Source: Aphrocallistes beatrix (lineage: Eukaryota; Porifera; Hexactinellida; Sceptrulophora; Aphrocallistidae). From it: a stretch of DNA of 64,000 nt. How positions within the stretch are numbered: position 1 is the first letter of the stretch; each line of letters begins with the position of its first letter. A model generated the notes under the pieces. It was not told the DNA's origin. It saw nothing but the letters and a program-made list of their open reading frames with translations, and ran no database searches. The translations under genes were made by a program, and so were the position numbers. Location: the NCBI GenBank assembly GCA_963281255.1, contig OY725500.1, positions 3,033,184 to 3,097,183 of the forward strand, in the 5' to 3' direction. Shown here piece after piece: positions 45,212 to 54,935 of the stretch.

Positions 45212-46597
45212 CAATATCATTCTATAATCGGAGAAGTGAGATATTGAGACCTAAAATTTATGTTAAATAAATAACTTATAAATCCAGTTTCCGTGGATAA
45301 GGCTTTTATATTCGATGTTGTTTAAATAGATAATCACTGTATTGTTAAAGGGTTAGGCCACGATGTGATCTGACATGAACTAACAAATAACTTCCAAATC
45401 ATCTGGTTGACATAACTTCAAATAACCTAGTCTGAAAATGACGTACGTATGTAGCATAGGTTTCTTTATTCGAATAGACTACAATAATCAGAAATTGCAT
45501 CTTTAAGACAACTGTAGCCTATTCAAATAAAAATATTTATACTGTCATTTTCGCTCGTTTCATTTTTAAAACATAAAGCTGCATAAATGAAAAATGTTGG
45601 ATCATGTATGTAAGTTTTTAATGAAAGTTTATTGGCTGAAATATACGCATTATAATTATTATAACGCTAAATATAAATTCTTATTAAACAGTGTTTACAA
45701 TAATTAATAATTATAAATTAATAGGTTTTTGGAAGTCAGTCAATGAAATTGAGTAGCAACAAGCCACCATAAGGAGTCTCGAGCCCAGGGTAAATGATAA
45801 TGACCAGATTCGTAGAAATAGTTCTTAATCAGCTTCAATTAGTTGAATGTCCTACCTCCCGTTGCAAATGTGCTTAGCGATAGTGCAAAATATACGAATT
45901 GCAAGACGTTTGCATAAAGCTTTAGGGTTTGGAGGCCATCTTCTTCACCCTAATCTTTTTCCATATACTATACTGATTCTGTTATTTCTTCATCTCTAGG
46001 GAATTGCTCCTTTATCAGAACCCTTTGCTGTGGCTGAACATGATTAAAGTTATGCATATGCTTCTTTCAGTTCGTTTCTCACTTTAACTTGACCCATTAA
46101 GTCTTCTATGGTCTTCATCATTAAAATTAAATGCAACTGCCATAATGTAGGTGACTTTGTAATACTGATGATACGAATATGAATCAGGAGATTCAGGTAT
46201 AGTAATTAGGTGGTGTTCTATTCATCCCAAAATCAAATGGAGTCTCTTCACTTTCTTTGATTTTTTCGTTTTGCTACCATGTTCTCTTCGCTTTCTCCTC
46301 CTGAGTTGTGTCAATAAATATTTTACGAAGCCAAAAAATACAAATAGTATTCTGTAAGTATCTAGCTTCGTTATATCTAAATACAAAAATCTTACTCCTA
46401 TAAAATAATCTACAATATTGTAATTTAAAAATTGTCACATTTCCAGAAAGAGAGTTGTTTCATAGGATTTTGACCCGCACTAAATAATATTACAGTATTC
46501 AATGGATATGAATATAATCACATATTGTCCAAGCTGAATAATTTTAGCAATCACTATTGTGTACATGTTACACCTCCATAGTATTTCGAGCCTTAAA
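45212..46597. other. No recognised feature
   Basis: About 1.4 kb of moderately AT-rich DNA without ORFs over 60 codons. I see no repeat end. It could be intron or untranslated sequence. Confidence 0.4.
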
Positions 46598-46705
46598 ACA
46601 TGCCAAATAATACACACAAAATGTGCATCCAGCCCATGCAATGTGTGCTGCTATTTCATACCCATGTTTAATCAATGTTAATCTGACACTTCAATAAGTA
46701 CGAAC
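46598..46705 (+). repeat. Repeat J, copy 2
   Basis: Matches 43085-43205 at roughly 80 percent, including CATGTTTAATCAATGTTAAT and TCAATAAGTACGAA. Confidence 0.7.
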
Positions 46706-46732
46706 ATAAAATACTACATATAAAGTTAAATA

Positions 46733-46914
46733 CAGTCAGGGTCGCTTATTGTGAACCCCCTTAATATGAACATTCGTTTATTATGAACTAACCTCCTGGT
46801 CACAATTTCATTTTTAGATAGGAGTTGTATTTAATTAAGTTCCTTAATATGAAGATCTCTATTATGAACAGATGTTTTGGTCCCCTGGTGGTTCACAATA
46901 AGCGACCCTGACTG
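46733..46914. repeat. Pogo-type MITE with TTATGAAC words
   Basis: Ends CAGTCAGGGTCGCTTATTGT and exact inverse, over 22 bases alike, flanked by TA. The words TTATTGTGAAC, TTAATATGAAC and TTATTATGAAC recur. 182 bp. Confidence 0.92.
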
Positions 46915-46916
46915 TA

Positions 46917-47540
46917 TACCATTAAAACTTTAGCAGTCTGTTATCTTCCTTTTAGTCACCTCGTTCCTCTTCAGGGGAAGTGGAGTTACAATGAGGTAGC
47001 AATATGCAATAGTAACTTTTTACTAGTTGTGATGGTCTTCTCCTCCTCTAATAGCCACCTTTTCGTTCTTCTCCTTGTGAAATAGATTGACCAAGCAAGT
47101 GCAATGTATTCAATTACGATTGTAAAATGGATGTCTGGTGAAGTGCTACTTTGTTCCGCACTTGGGATTTGCTGTTGCAGGTTACTTATTATTATCTGGG
47201 CTCACCATGATAGAGATTGCGCTGCCTGAATACCTACAAGCAGAGGTTCCAACAAGATTTTTATCTATTCGGGAGAAGTTTGCGACTAACTGAAGACTCT
47301 AAGATGGTGATGACGCTCTCAATGGTATCTAGCATACAGGTAGTGAGGTGATCGAGCATTTGTGGCATCTAAAGGTGATGTATCGATCGCTGCATAGATC
47401 CGAGGTGCGTAGAAATTGAATGATATTATCCTCAGATCCGAAAGATTTGTAACATTTAACCAGTGACTGGTAGCTAATTTTGAGTTCAATATATCGATAT
47501 GTGAAGCAATGTAGTTTCGCAGTTCATCAAATTTCCTTTT
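46917..47540. other. No recognised feature
   Basis: More GC-balanced than its surroundings but without a supported ORF. Confidence 0.4.
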
Positions 47541-47700
47541 GAATACTGATAATATTCGGTTAGTTCAACCGAATACGAATACTGATATTTGGTCACTCTA
47601 ACCGAATGCAAATACTGATACTCGGTTCCCAATCGAATATCAGCTATTTGCCAAATAGTATTTGGTCTAACCGAATATTGAACTATTCGGTTGCAACCTT
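47541..47700. repeat. MITE fragment with ACCGAATA words
   Basis: ATTCGGTTAG, AACCGAATAC, AACCGAATGC, ACTCGGTT and ACCGAATATTG alternate in both orientations. The right end would be CAAGGTTGCAACCGAATAG inverted. The left end is not clear. Confidence 0.55.
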
Positions 47701-47945
47701 GATATATATATATATATATACACACATTAATCAAGTTTTAATAGTAAGGATATGATATATATATGGTCTATATCTGTAACGAATTGTTTGAAGAAACTGC
47801 CATGCACAGAAAGCTGATTTTTGGCATGTGGGAGTCTTTGGCTATGGCTCCACTAAGTTCTGAACTCAGACGAAAATGTTGCCTCATCGTGTAATTATGG
47901 TGTCATGGTCACCATTTTATAATTAGAAATTTCTGTTTTTAAAAA
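47701..47945 (+). repeat. Family A core and truncated right arm
   Basis: TA run, core ATTAATCAAGTTTTAATAG (one change), TCTGTAACGAATTG, then the arm to AGAAATTTCTGTTT, where the GATC-rich hAT fragment begins. Confidence 0.8.
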
Positions 47946-48028
47946 GGATCGTTGATCCGTTATCGATCCTCATAAAAGGATCGCGATCCGGATCTTTCGA
48001 TCATGGACCGAAAGATCCTAATGCCCTA
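47942..48028 (-). repeat. GATC-rich hAT-type fragment
   Basis: Matches the outer part of 8168-10369 inverted: ends AGGATCTTTCGGTCC and TAGGGCATT. Only one end is present. Confidence 0.75.
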
Positions 48029-48666
48029 ATTATGGATCAAAAAGACTTGCGGGTCAAAATTCTACACAACAGGGCTAATATTGCCAACTCTGCACAATCC
48101 TAATACCGGTTAATAGGGACAAATCTTCAGGAACTGTATGGTTCCCTTAGTTTATAGAAGCTAATACTAAATTTCATCGGTTAGTTGGGAACTCTGATTA
48201 ATCGAGACAAAATACCCGGGACCAAAGTGTCCCGAAAAACAGTGTCAACTGAATTATATTTAACAAGATATGCCTTGTATTATTAAAATATTATTAAAAT
48301 ATATCAACAACTACTTAATAATCATTCAATTTAGACATCAAGACACACGTCTAAGGAAGTTTATGGACTCAATCGCCACCAGCAAATACTCCTGCCCCCC
48401 CCCCCACCTTGACAGCCCTGGTAGTATATTATAAAGGAATCAAAGTCAGTATATCGAGAACAAAAATAGTACTACTTTTACAGCATATACAAAATACTAC
48501 TTTTGTATCAGTTGTATGTAAATAATTGATTTCTGAGGTATTTATTCCACAATATCTACTAGTATTCCATGATTTCATTACATTAAACTGATATCTGCAC
48601 TTATTTGAAGATAAACTCCGATCAAAAAGTTAACTAAATGAGAAACATTGTAGTATTTATTCTCTC
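48029..48666. other. Possible pogo-type MITE remnant, otherwise empty
   Basis: About 48075-48250 has imperfect inverted words (GGTTAATAGGGACAAA; GATTAATCGAGACAAA; CCCGGGACCAAAG) that look like another word-filled MITE. A run of C's is at about 48393. Nothing else is recognised. Confidence 0.35.
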
Positions 48667-48892
48667 GAGTTTGAACTGATGAATGATTTTGAAACCACAA
48701 AATTTCTCAATCTATATTTAGCCTTTCAACTGTATATGCTACATCATATTTCTAATTCTGCTCGGAATTTTTAACTGCAAATGCAGTTACCTAGGTTCTC
48801 GAGTATGCTGAACACGATAAAAGCGCTTTTAAAGAGATCAGAAGAGGTCAAAAAATTGGCCAACTCCCTGTCAATAAACCACTGTGTGTTGT
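48667..48892 (+). repeat. Dispersed repeat K, copy 2
   Basis: Counterpart of 34555-34765. Small indels only; ends at AACCACTGTG. Confidence 0.75.
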
Positions 48893-49374
48893 AGTCCCAA
48901 AGACAGAAAATGCTAGACACTAATAGTATGATATTATAAGTAATAGGTAACCTCATATTCACTGATGACGAGGTTTTCGATGCTTTGATAATTCATCATA
49001 ATTTTGTTGATAAAATATCGTAGAGACATCCATACTGAACATTTTATCACTAAAAGTTTTTATCTTATCTCTTACCATTCCCAAGTTATGTCCTTTCAAA
49101 TATATAAAAACAAGGGATGATAATTTACATTTAACTAATTATAGGGATACACATGTGAAAGGTAGTGTTAGTTAATCACACGCAACGATTTTTGAACCTT
49201 TGCTGAGCCATCATGATATCATCATAAAATAAATAGCTTAATATTGAACATTTAATGATCATTTTTATCTCTTCTTATTCGTGTGATATTATCTATCGAA
49301 TGTTCTGGAAAATGATGGCACAACAAAACTTTTACGAAGTCAGAACTGATTGAAATCTGAATAGGGCTTACAGA
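48893..49374. other. No recognised feature
   Basis: AT-rich DNA with no supported ORF or repeat. Confidence 0.45.
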
Positions 49375-49382
49375 GTATCCAT

Positions 49383-49599
49383 CAGTACTCGACAAATCTG
49401 GTTGTTTTCGTGGCGATAGCTACCAAAATGAAATGATAAGCCACCAAATTCAGGGGCGGTAGCTAGTTAAGTCACCAAAATTTATGAAGCACTGGTTTAT
49501 TTATATAGTGTATTTAAAAATTGGTGGATATTAGCCGCCAGAAAATTTAGATTGGTTGTATAGATAGCCACCAAAAAAATTTAATTTTGTCGACCACTG
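49383..49599. repeat. hAT-type MITE with TAGCYACCA words
   Basis: Ends CAGTACTCGACAAATCTGG and inverse CAGTGGTCGACAAAATTAA. Flanks GTATCCAT and GCATCCTT agree at six of eight positions. The words TAGCTACCAAAA, AAGCCACCAAA, TAGCCGCCAG and TAGCCACCAAA recur in both orientations. Confidence 0.7.
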
Positions 49600-49670
49600 G
49601 CATCCTTACTAGTAAAACACGATTGATATTCATTTATTTATTTGTGCATATATACATAGTACAATCGCAC

Positions 49671-50577
49671 TTCGCTTGCTTGCGCCATTTGGGCGCCTGG
49701 ACTCACTTTGATTAATAATAAGAGAGATAACATCTCTAAATAAATCTGTCTTACTGTTGTAATCAATATCACTCGAAAAATAACAAAATATGTCAAATTT
49801 TCAATTATTGAGGCGTAATGATAACATCATAACAGAATGATTAGTCATCATTTTTAATGAGAGTTGTACATAATTGTGATATATAATCTACAGTTACAAT
49901 TAAAAGTTCAGCCTTCTATCGCCCAAAATGGCTGAGTTAAACTCGAAAAACTGAAATTTCTGATAACACAGAAGGTGACAATGACGTCATAATTCCCATG
50001 ATGGGTTAAAATTTTCGTCTGAGGTCAGAACTTAATGGAGGCATAGCAAAAAGACTCCCACATGCCAAAAATCAGCTTTCTTTGACTCGCAGTTTCTTCA
50101 ATCAATTCGTTACAAATATAAATATATAGAAACATGAATCGAGTTTTAATAGTAAGGATATATGTATATATCTGCAAAGAATTGATTGAAGATACTGCTA
50201 GGCACAGAAAGCTGATTTTTGGCATGTGTGAGTCTTTTGGCTATGACTCCAATAAGTTCTGATTTTAGACGAAAATGTCGACTCATCTAAAGAATTATGA
50301 CGCCTTTGTCACTTTATATTAGAAATTTCAGTTTTTCGACTATAACTCAGCCATTTTAGGTGATAGAAGGCTTACATTTTAATGGAATCAATAAATTACT
50401 AATATATCTTAGATATGATACAGCTATCATCAAAACGATTGAATCTTCACTTTGTTATGACGTCATCATTACGGACCAAAAATTGAAAATTTGCGGATTA
50501 TTCGAGTGGTATCCACTATAAGAGTAAGACAGTCGTATTTAGAGATTTTATCTATACTGTTAATTAATATTATTTTC
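49671..50577. mobile_element. Family A foldback, nearly complete
   Basis: Left end ACAATCGCACTTCGCTTGCT with a reduced hairpin cassette (CATTTGGGCGCC), left arm to 50115, core at about 50133, right arm 50175-50577 inverse to the left. The final hairpin cassette is missing on the right (ends at TTATCTATACTGTTAATTAA). About 900 bp, the clearest view of family A as one unit. Confidence 0.85.
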
Positions 50578-51235
50578 CGTTTGACAATAAAAACTGCTGA
50601 TTTTCGATTTTTCACTGAATCAACATGACAAATAAAATGTTGCTAGAGGCATTATAATCGATCCTAGTATATTATAGTTTAGGACACTAAAATTAGCAAA
50701 AACAATGGTTTTATATTCAAAGCTTAAAATCAATGGCTCATCCATGTATACTACTCTTTCTGAGATTACTGTAAGATTGACAAGGTACATTAGGGTAAAT
50801 TAAAAATTCAGGAATTTGAAAACAGCAAACTCTTTTTACAAGATATTAATTACTATTAAATAATCACAAATGAGGTAAAATTCAATTGCAGGATATTAGT
50901 TTTGACTAAGTTTAAGTTCAAGTTGATTCTCTACTATTCAACTTAGTGGCGGGTGCGATCCTAAAGGGATGAACAGAGAAGGGCCGAAATTAGAAGAGGG
51001 AAAAGGTATGCCCATCATTCCACGCTCTAGCTTTCATATACGGAACTTGGAATGGCTTCTTTTTGTTCACAAATTAGAATCAGTGGCCTTAATCCCTAAA
51101 CAAAGTGTAAGTTTAAGAAGGTATTTAAAAGTCAAACTTACTTACCTTAATATTACTTATTAAGGTAAGACTTAAAACTAAACGTTTTGTTCAAAAAATT
51201 GGTCAGTGAAGGACTAGCAACTTTGTATTGAGATA
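50578..51235. other. No recognised feature
   Basis: AT-rich. A 64-codon frame at 50969-51163 starting MNREGPKLEEGKG lacks any recognised domain or context and I do not call it a gene. Confidence 0.4.
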
Positions 51236-51237
51236 TT

Positions 51238-51433
51238 TGGGGGTGGTTATATATAAACTAATATTACATTTTGATGGTTCAAATCTACCGGTTTGGAGAT
51301 ATTGGTGTAATCAGTTGGGGGCATTAATAGTTACAAGTACCAATGCTAGCTCCAACTGATTTCACAAATATATCCAAAACGGTAGATTTTAGCCCATCAA
51401 AATATGGCATTAGCTGATATAAAACCGCCCAGT
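51238..51433. repeat. Small MITE with imperfect inverted ends
   Basis: GGGGTGGTTATATATAAACT and inverse GGGCGGTTTTATATCAGCTA. Inner words ATTTTGATGG / CCATCAAAATA and TCTACCGG / CGGTAGA also pair. Confidence 0.7.
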
Positions 51434-51968
51434 AATATCTATTACATATAATTAGCAAAACCATTAGGACTTTAGATCAAAATAAAATAATTTCATTAAT
51501 TAAAAAAATAGAAAGGGACTCCGACAGACACTTCGTGTCCGCCGGAGGCGCCCTTTGGACGCCTAGGCTCACATTGATTAATTATATGGCAGAAAACAAC
51601 TCTAAATTATCGTCTATCTTACAGTTTAACCGATATCACACAAAAGATCACAAATTTTGTCAATTTTTCAATTTTATATGCTTAATGATGGGGTCTCATA
51701 ACAGAGTGATGAGTCATCATTTTTTGATGATAGTTGCAACCTATGTAGGATATATTAATATACACATTATATTAAAATTTCAGCCTTCTATCAACTAAAA
51801 TAGCTGAGTTTTAGTCCAAAAACTGAAATTTCGAATAATAAAAAACGTGACAATGACGCCATAATTCCATTATGAGTCGACATTTTCCTCTGAAGTCGGA
51901 ACTTAGTGGAGTCATGCCAAAAATCAGCTTTCTGTGTTTGGCAGTTTATATATATATATAGTATATAC

Positions 51969-53250
51969 CATAGGGTGTTACGAAATTGATGTTCCATTTT
52001 GTACCATGCATATTACAATAATGCAAACTAGAAAGGTGCACTATTTACTTTCCTATGTAATCTCCATTTAATCAAACATTTTTTAATGCGAGAAGGCATC
52101 CTTGCTATGAGTTTCTCCAGGATCTCTGGTGAGAATTCCTTCCAGGCTCCAATTAGTTGATGCTCCATTTAATCCAGCTTGGTTTGCAAAATAACCCAGA
52201 CGTTTTCAATAGGATTTAAGTCTGGCGAGTTCGCAGGCCATAAATCCTTAGTCCAAAATCTCGGCATATTGTTTTTTAGCCATTCCTGGCGTTTCTTAGA
52301 GGTATGTGCTGGGGCCCCATCTTGCTGAAATATCGCTTTGGACCTTTCTGGCAACAATATTTTCTCCAGAATAGTCCCTAAATCTCTCTTTCGAAGCATA
52401 GTGGATGTAAGAGATTGTTTCAACATTATTTATACATAGTATTCTGATGTCACAGTTTGCCCTTTGGGGAATATGTGGTGTGAGAGTGCTTGATATGACA
52501 TCACACCCCACACCATGACTTTTCCTGGAAATTTGAACTTTTCAGTCGGGGGGACATTGACACTAGATTATGCCCAAACTCGGTCGTTTTGCTTATTTGG
52601 AGTGTGAAATAACTCGGAGGACTCATCCGAGAATAAAACCCTCTGCCAGGTTTCAATTAACCAATTCTCTCTTTCATTACAGAATCTTAGGCGAGCTGTC
52701 CTCTGTTTTTCCGTCAATTTGGGTTGAACCAAAGGTTTGTATGGTCGAACTTTAGATTTTTGCGTAAATACGTGTGTACCGTCACGTGGGAGATAGAAAC
52801 TCTTTTGATTTAAGATTCCTCGAGATAAGTCTTGTGGATTTCATTTTTGTACCGAATGTCTTGGCAATGACCACTTTGGGTACCATTGTGACGGAATTTT
52901 CCTTCCACGGATCCCCTGTTCTGTAGAGACTCACCAGCCTTGGACCTCAGCAACCAACGCCGAATGGTACGGACAGATACTCCGATAACCTTTTCAATAA
53001 AAATTCCAGCTTTTATCATGCAAACTGCACGTGTACGGGCGGCTAAAGTCACTTTTTTGACCATGATTTTTTCTAGTCTATGAGAACTAAGGATATTTGA
53101 ACAAAAGAATTTTTGTATCAACACTTTTTAGAATGAATATAATTTCTATTATCACAGTATGTAGAAAGAGAATTTGGTAAACACGATTGTTTGGTTAATT
53201 TATAATGTTATTTGATTTCAAAAAAGGGAGATCAATTTCTTAACACCCTG
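51969..53250 (-). mobile_element. Tc1/mariner element with DD37E spacing
   Basis: Left end CATAGGGTGTTACGAAATTG and right-end inverse CAGGGTGTTAAGAAATTG, with TA-rich flanks. 1.28 kb. It carries a broken transposase on the minus strand. Confidence 0.82.
52070..53064 (-). pseudogene. DD37E Tc1/mariner transposase, inactivated
   Basis: Start MVKKVTLAARTRAVCMIKAG. It continues with a second helix-turn-helix, VRTIRRWLLRSKAG, and QNRGSVEGKFRHNG. The catalytic part reads AIFQQDGAPAHTSKKRQEW, then MPRFWTKDLWPANSPDLNPI followed by EN. Between the D of QQDG and the E of PIEN are 37 residues. This spacing is known from a separate branch of the IS630-Tc1-mariner superfamily. Several stops and frameshifts separate the halves. 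Confidence 0.85.
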
Positions 53251-53260
53251 TATATATACA

Positions 53261-53354
53261 CTCGAACCTCTCTTATCCGGACCTCCGATATCCGGGCAAA
53301 TTCTGTTATCCGGGCATCCTCCGGTCCGGCACTGCCCGGATAAGAGAGGTTCGA

Positions 53355-53355
<1 letters not shown>
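53261..53355. repeat. Pogo-type MITE with TTATCCGGGC words
   Basis: Perfect 20-base inverted ends CTCGAACCTCTCTTATCCGG in a 95-bp element. TTATCCGG, GATATCCGGGC, TTATCCGGGC and GCCCGGATAA occur inside. Flanked by TA repeats. Confidence 0.9.
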
Positions 53356-53431
<76 letters not shown>

Positions 53432-53435
53432 GACG
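53356..53435. repeat. TA microsatellite
   Basis: About 70 bases of TA dinucleotides; shorter TA runs flank most family A cores. Confidence 0.97.
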
Positions 53436-53829
53436 GATTATGGATATATTGAGCCCCGGGCGTACATCAACCACAGGCCTTTAGGAGTTTCTTTAAGGAC
53501 ACCCCCAAATATAGATTCGTAGATTCAAGATTATTATTTAAATATTTTAATTTCGTTATTATTCATGTATTACTTATAGAAGAAAATAATCCTTAGAGTG
53601 ACATTATATAGTCCTTTTCCTACTCTTCAGATGACTAAATCACTGTTCAAAATCAATTAAACAATCATTATCATTGTTATTGCTTCACTACTCAAACAAT
53701 ATAATGCAACAAAGTTCTGAATACAAATATTACAGCTTTGTATAGGGCCCCCCTTTAAGCTCTGGTCCCGGGCGACCGCCCTATCCACCCCCCCTCAATC
53801 CACCACTGTATATATATATATATATATCC
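53436..53829. other. No recognised gene
   Basis: Sequence with GGGCCCCCCTTTAAGC and CCCCCCCTCAATCC stretches near 53745-53800; no ORF or clear inverted ends. Confidence 0.4.
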
Positions 53830-54368
53830 ATACTATTAAAATTCGATTAATGTGTATTTGTGTATATATTTATATATATCTGTAACGAATTGATTGAAGA
53901 AACTGCAATGCGCAGAAAGCTGATTTTTGGCATGGAGTCTTTGGTTATGGCTCCACTAAGTTCTGACTAAATCAAAATGTCGATCAAAATGTCGACTCAT
54001 CATGGAATTATGACGTCATTGTCACCTTTTTATAATTAGAAATTTCAGAGTTTTTCGGGTATAACTCATCCATTTTAGATTATAGAGGCTGAAATTTTAA
54101 TAGAATGTGCATATAAATCCTCACATGTGATATAACTATCATCAAAAATGATGACTCATCGCTCTGTTATGAAGTCATCATTACGCATCAAAATTTTAAA
54201 AATTGACAAATTTTGTTATTTTTCGTGCGATATCGATTATAACAGTAGGACAGACGTATTAGTGCTGTTATCTCCCTTATAATTAATCAATGTGACCCCA
54301 GGAGCACAAAGGGCGACTCTGGCGGACACAAAGACAAACTGCAGCGCAACCAAGCGAAGCGCGCTTGT

Positions 54369-54376
54369 GTATATAC

Positions 54377-54408
<32 letters not shown>

Positions 54409-54480
54409 CATCTATGCACAAACATTAATCGAGTTTTAATAGTAAAGATATACAAGAGTGGGCAGAAGTTTTGAGAACAA
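54369..54480. repeat. TA run plus an extra family A core
   Basis: TA repeats, then ATTAATCGAGTTTTAATAG at about 54425-54443, followed by a short piece GCAGAAGTTTTGAGAACAAA resembling a Tc1-like end. Confidence 0.7.
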
Positions 54481-54935
54481 AATACATTATCAATAATACG
54501 AGTAGAACACATACAGCAACATTAATTTTCTATATAATAAACCTTTTCTGACTGATAATTACGCAACATGTGCAGATCGAAATCATGATTTCTCCACTTT
54601 GTCATTGGAAAATGTCAACAGACATTTCAATTACCAAGTACTATAACTGTAGCTCTAGCTTCAAATCAAAATTAATCAGGCAGTTGTCCAAAAATATATT
54701 TGCATTATGCATGCTACAAAGTTATTGAATACTAAATAAGACATAGTTGTATGCTGCCAACTTAAGTGTTTTCTAGATATGGTAATTTATGGAATATTAT
54801 CAAATTATCAAAATAAGAACAATCTCCACAAAAACAGTACACTTCCCACAATTAATAACGTCTTTTCTCTGAATCCATTCGTTATCTCATTGGATCAATA
54901 ATGCGACTATTAAGTAAATTTATACATGTCGTTAG
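54481..54935. other. Downstream flank of the GCP5-like gene
   Basis: AT-rich DNA after the stop codon of the gene on the minus strand. No AATAAA signal close to the stop was noticed. Confidence 0.4.

Larger units (their letters stand above)
51522..54368. mobile_element. Family A foldback split by TA-targeting elements
   Basis: Left arm 51522-51948 starts within hairpin GACAC-TTC-GTGTC, then GGCGCCC-TTT-GGACGCC. The core region has been expanded by TA repeats, a Tc1/mariner element (51969-53250), a pogo-type MITE (53261-53355), a long TA run and unrelated sequence. The right arm with core in reverse resumes at about 53830 and ends GAAGCGCGCTTGT at 54368. It is possible that two A halves lie here rather than one element. 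Confidence 0.65.

Noticed and set aside
53232-53474. ORF with a long Ile-Tyr run
   Set aside because: Translation of the TA microsatellite.
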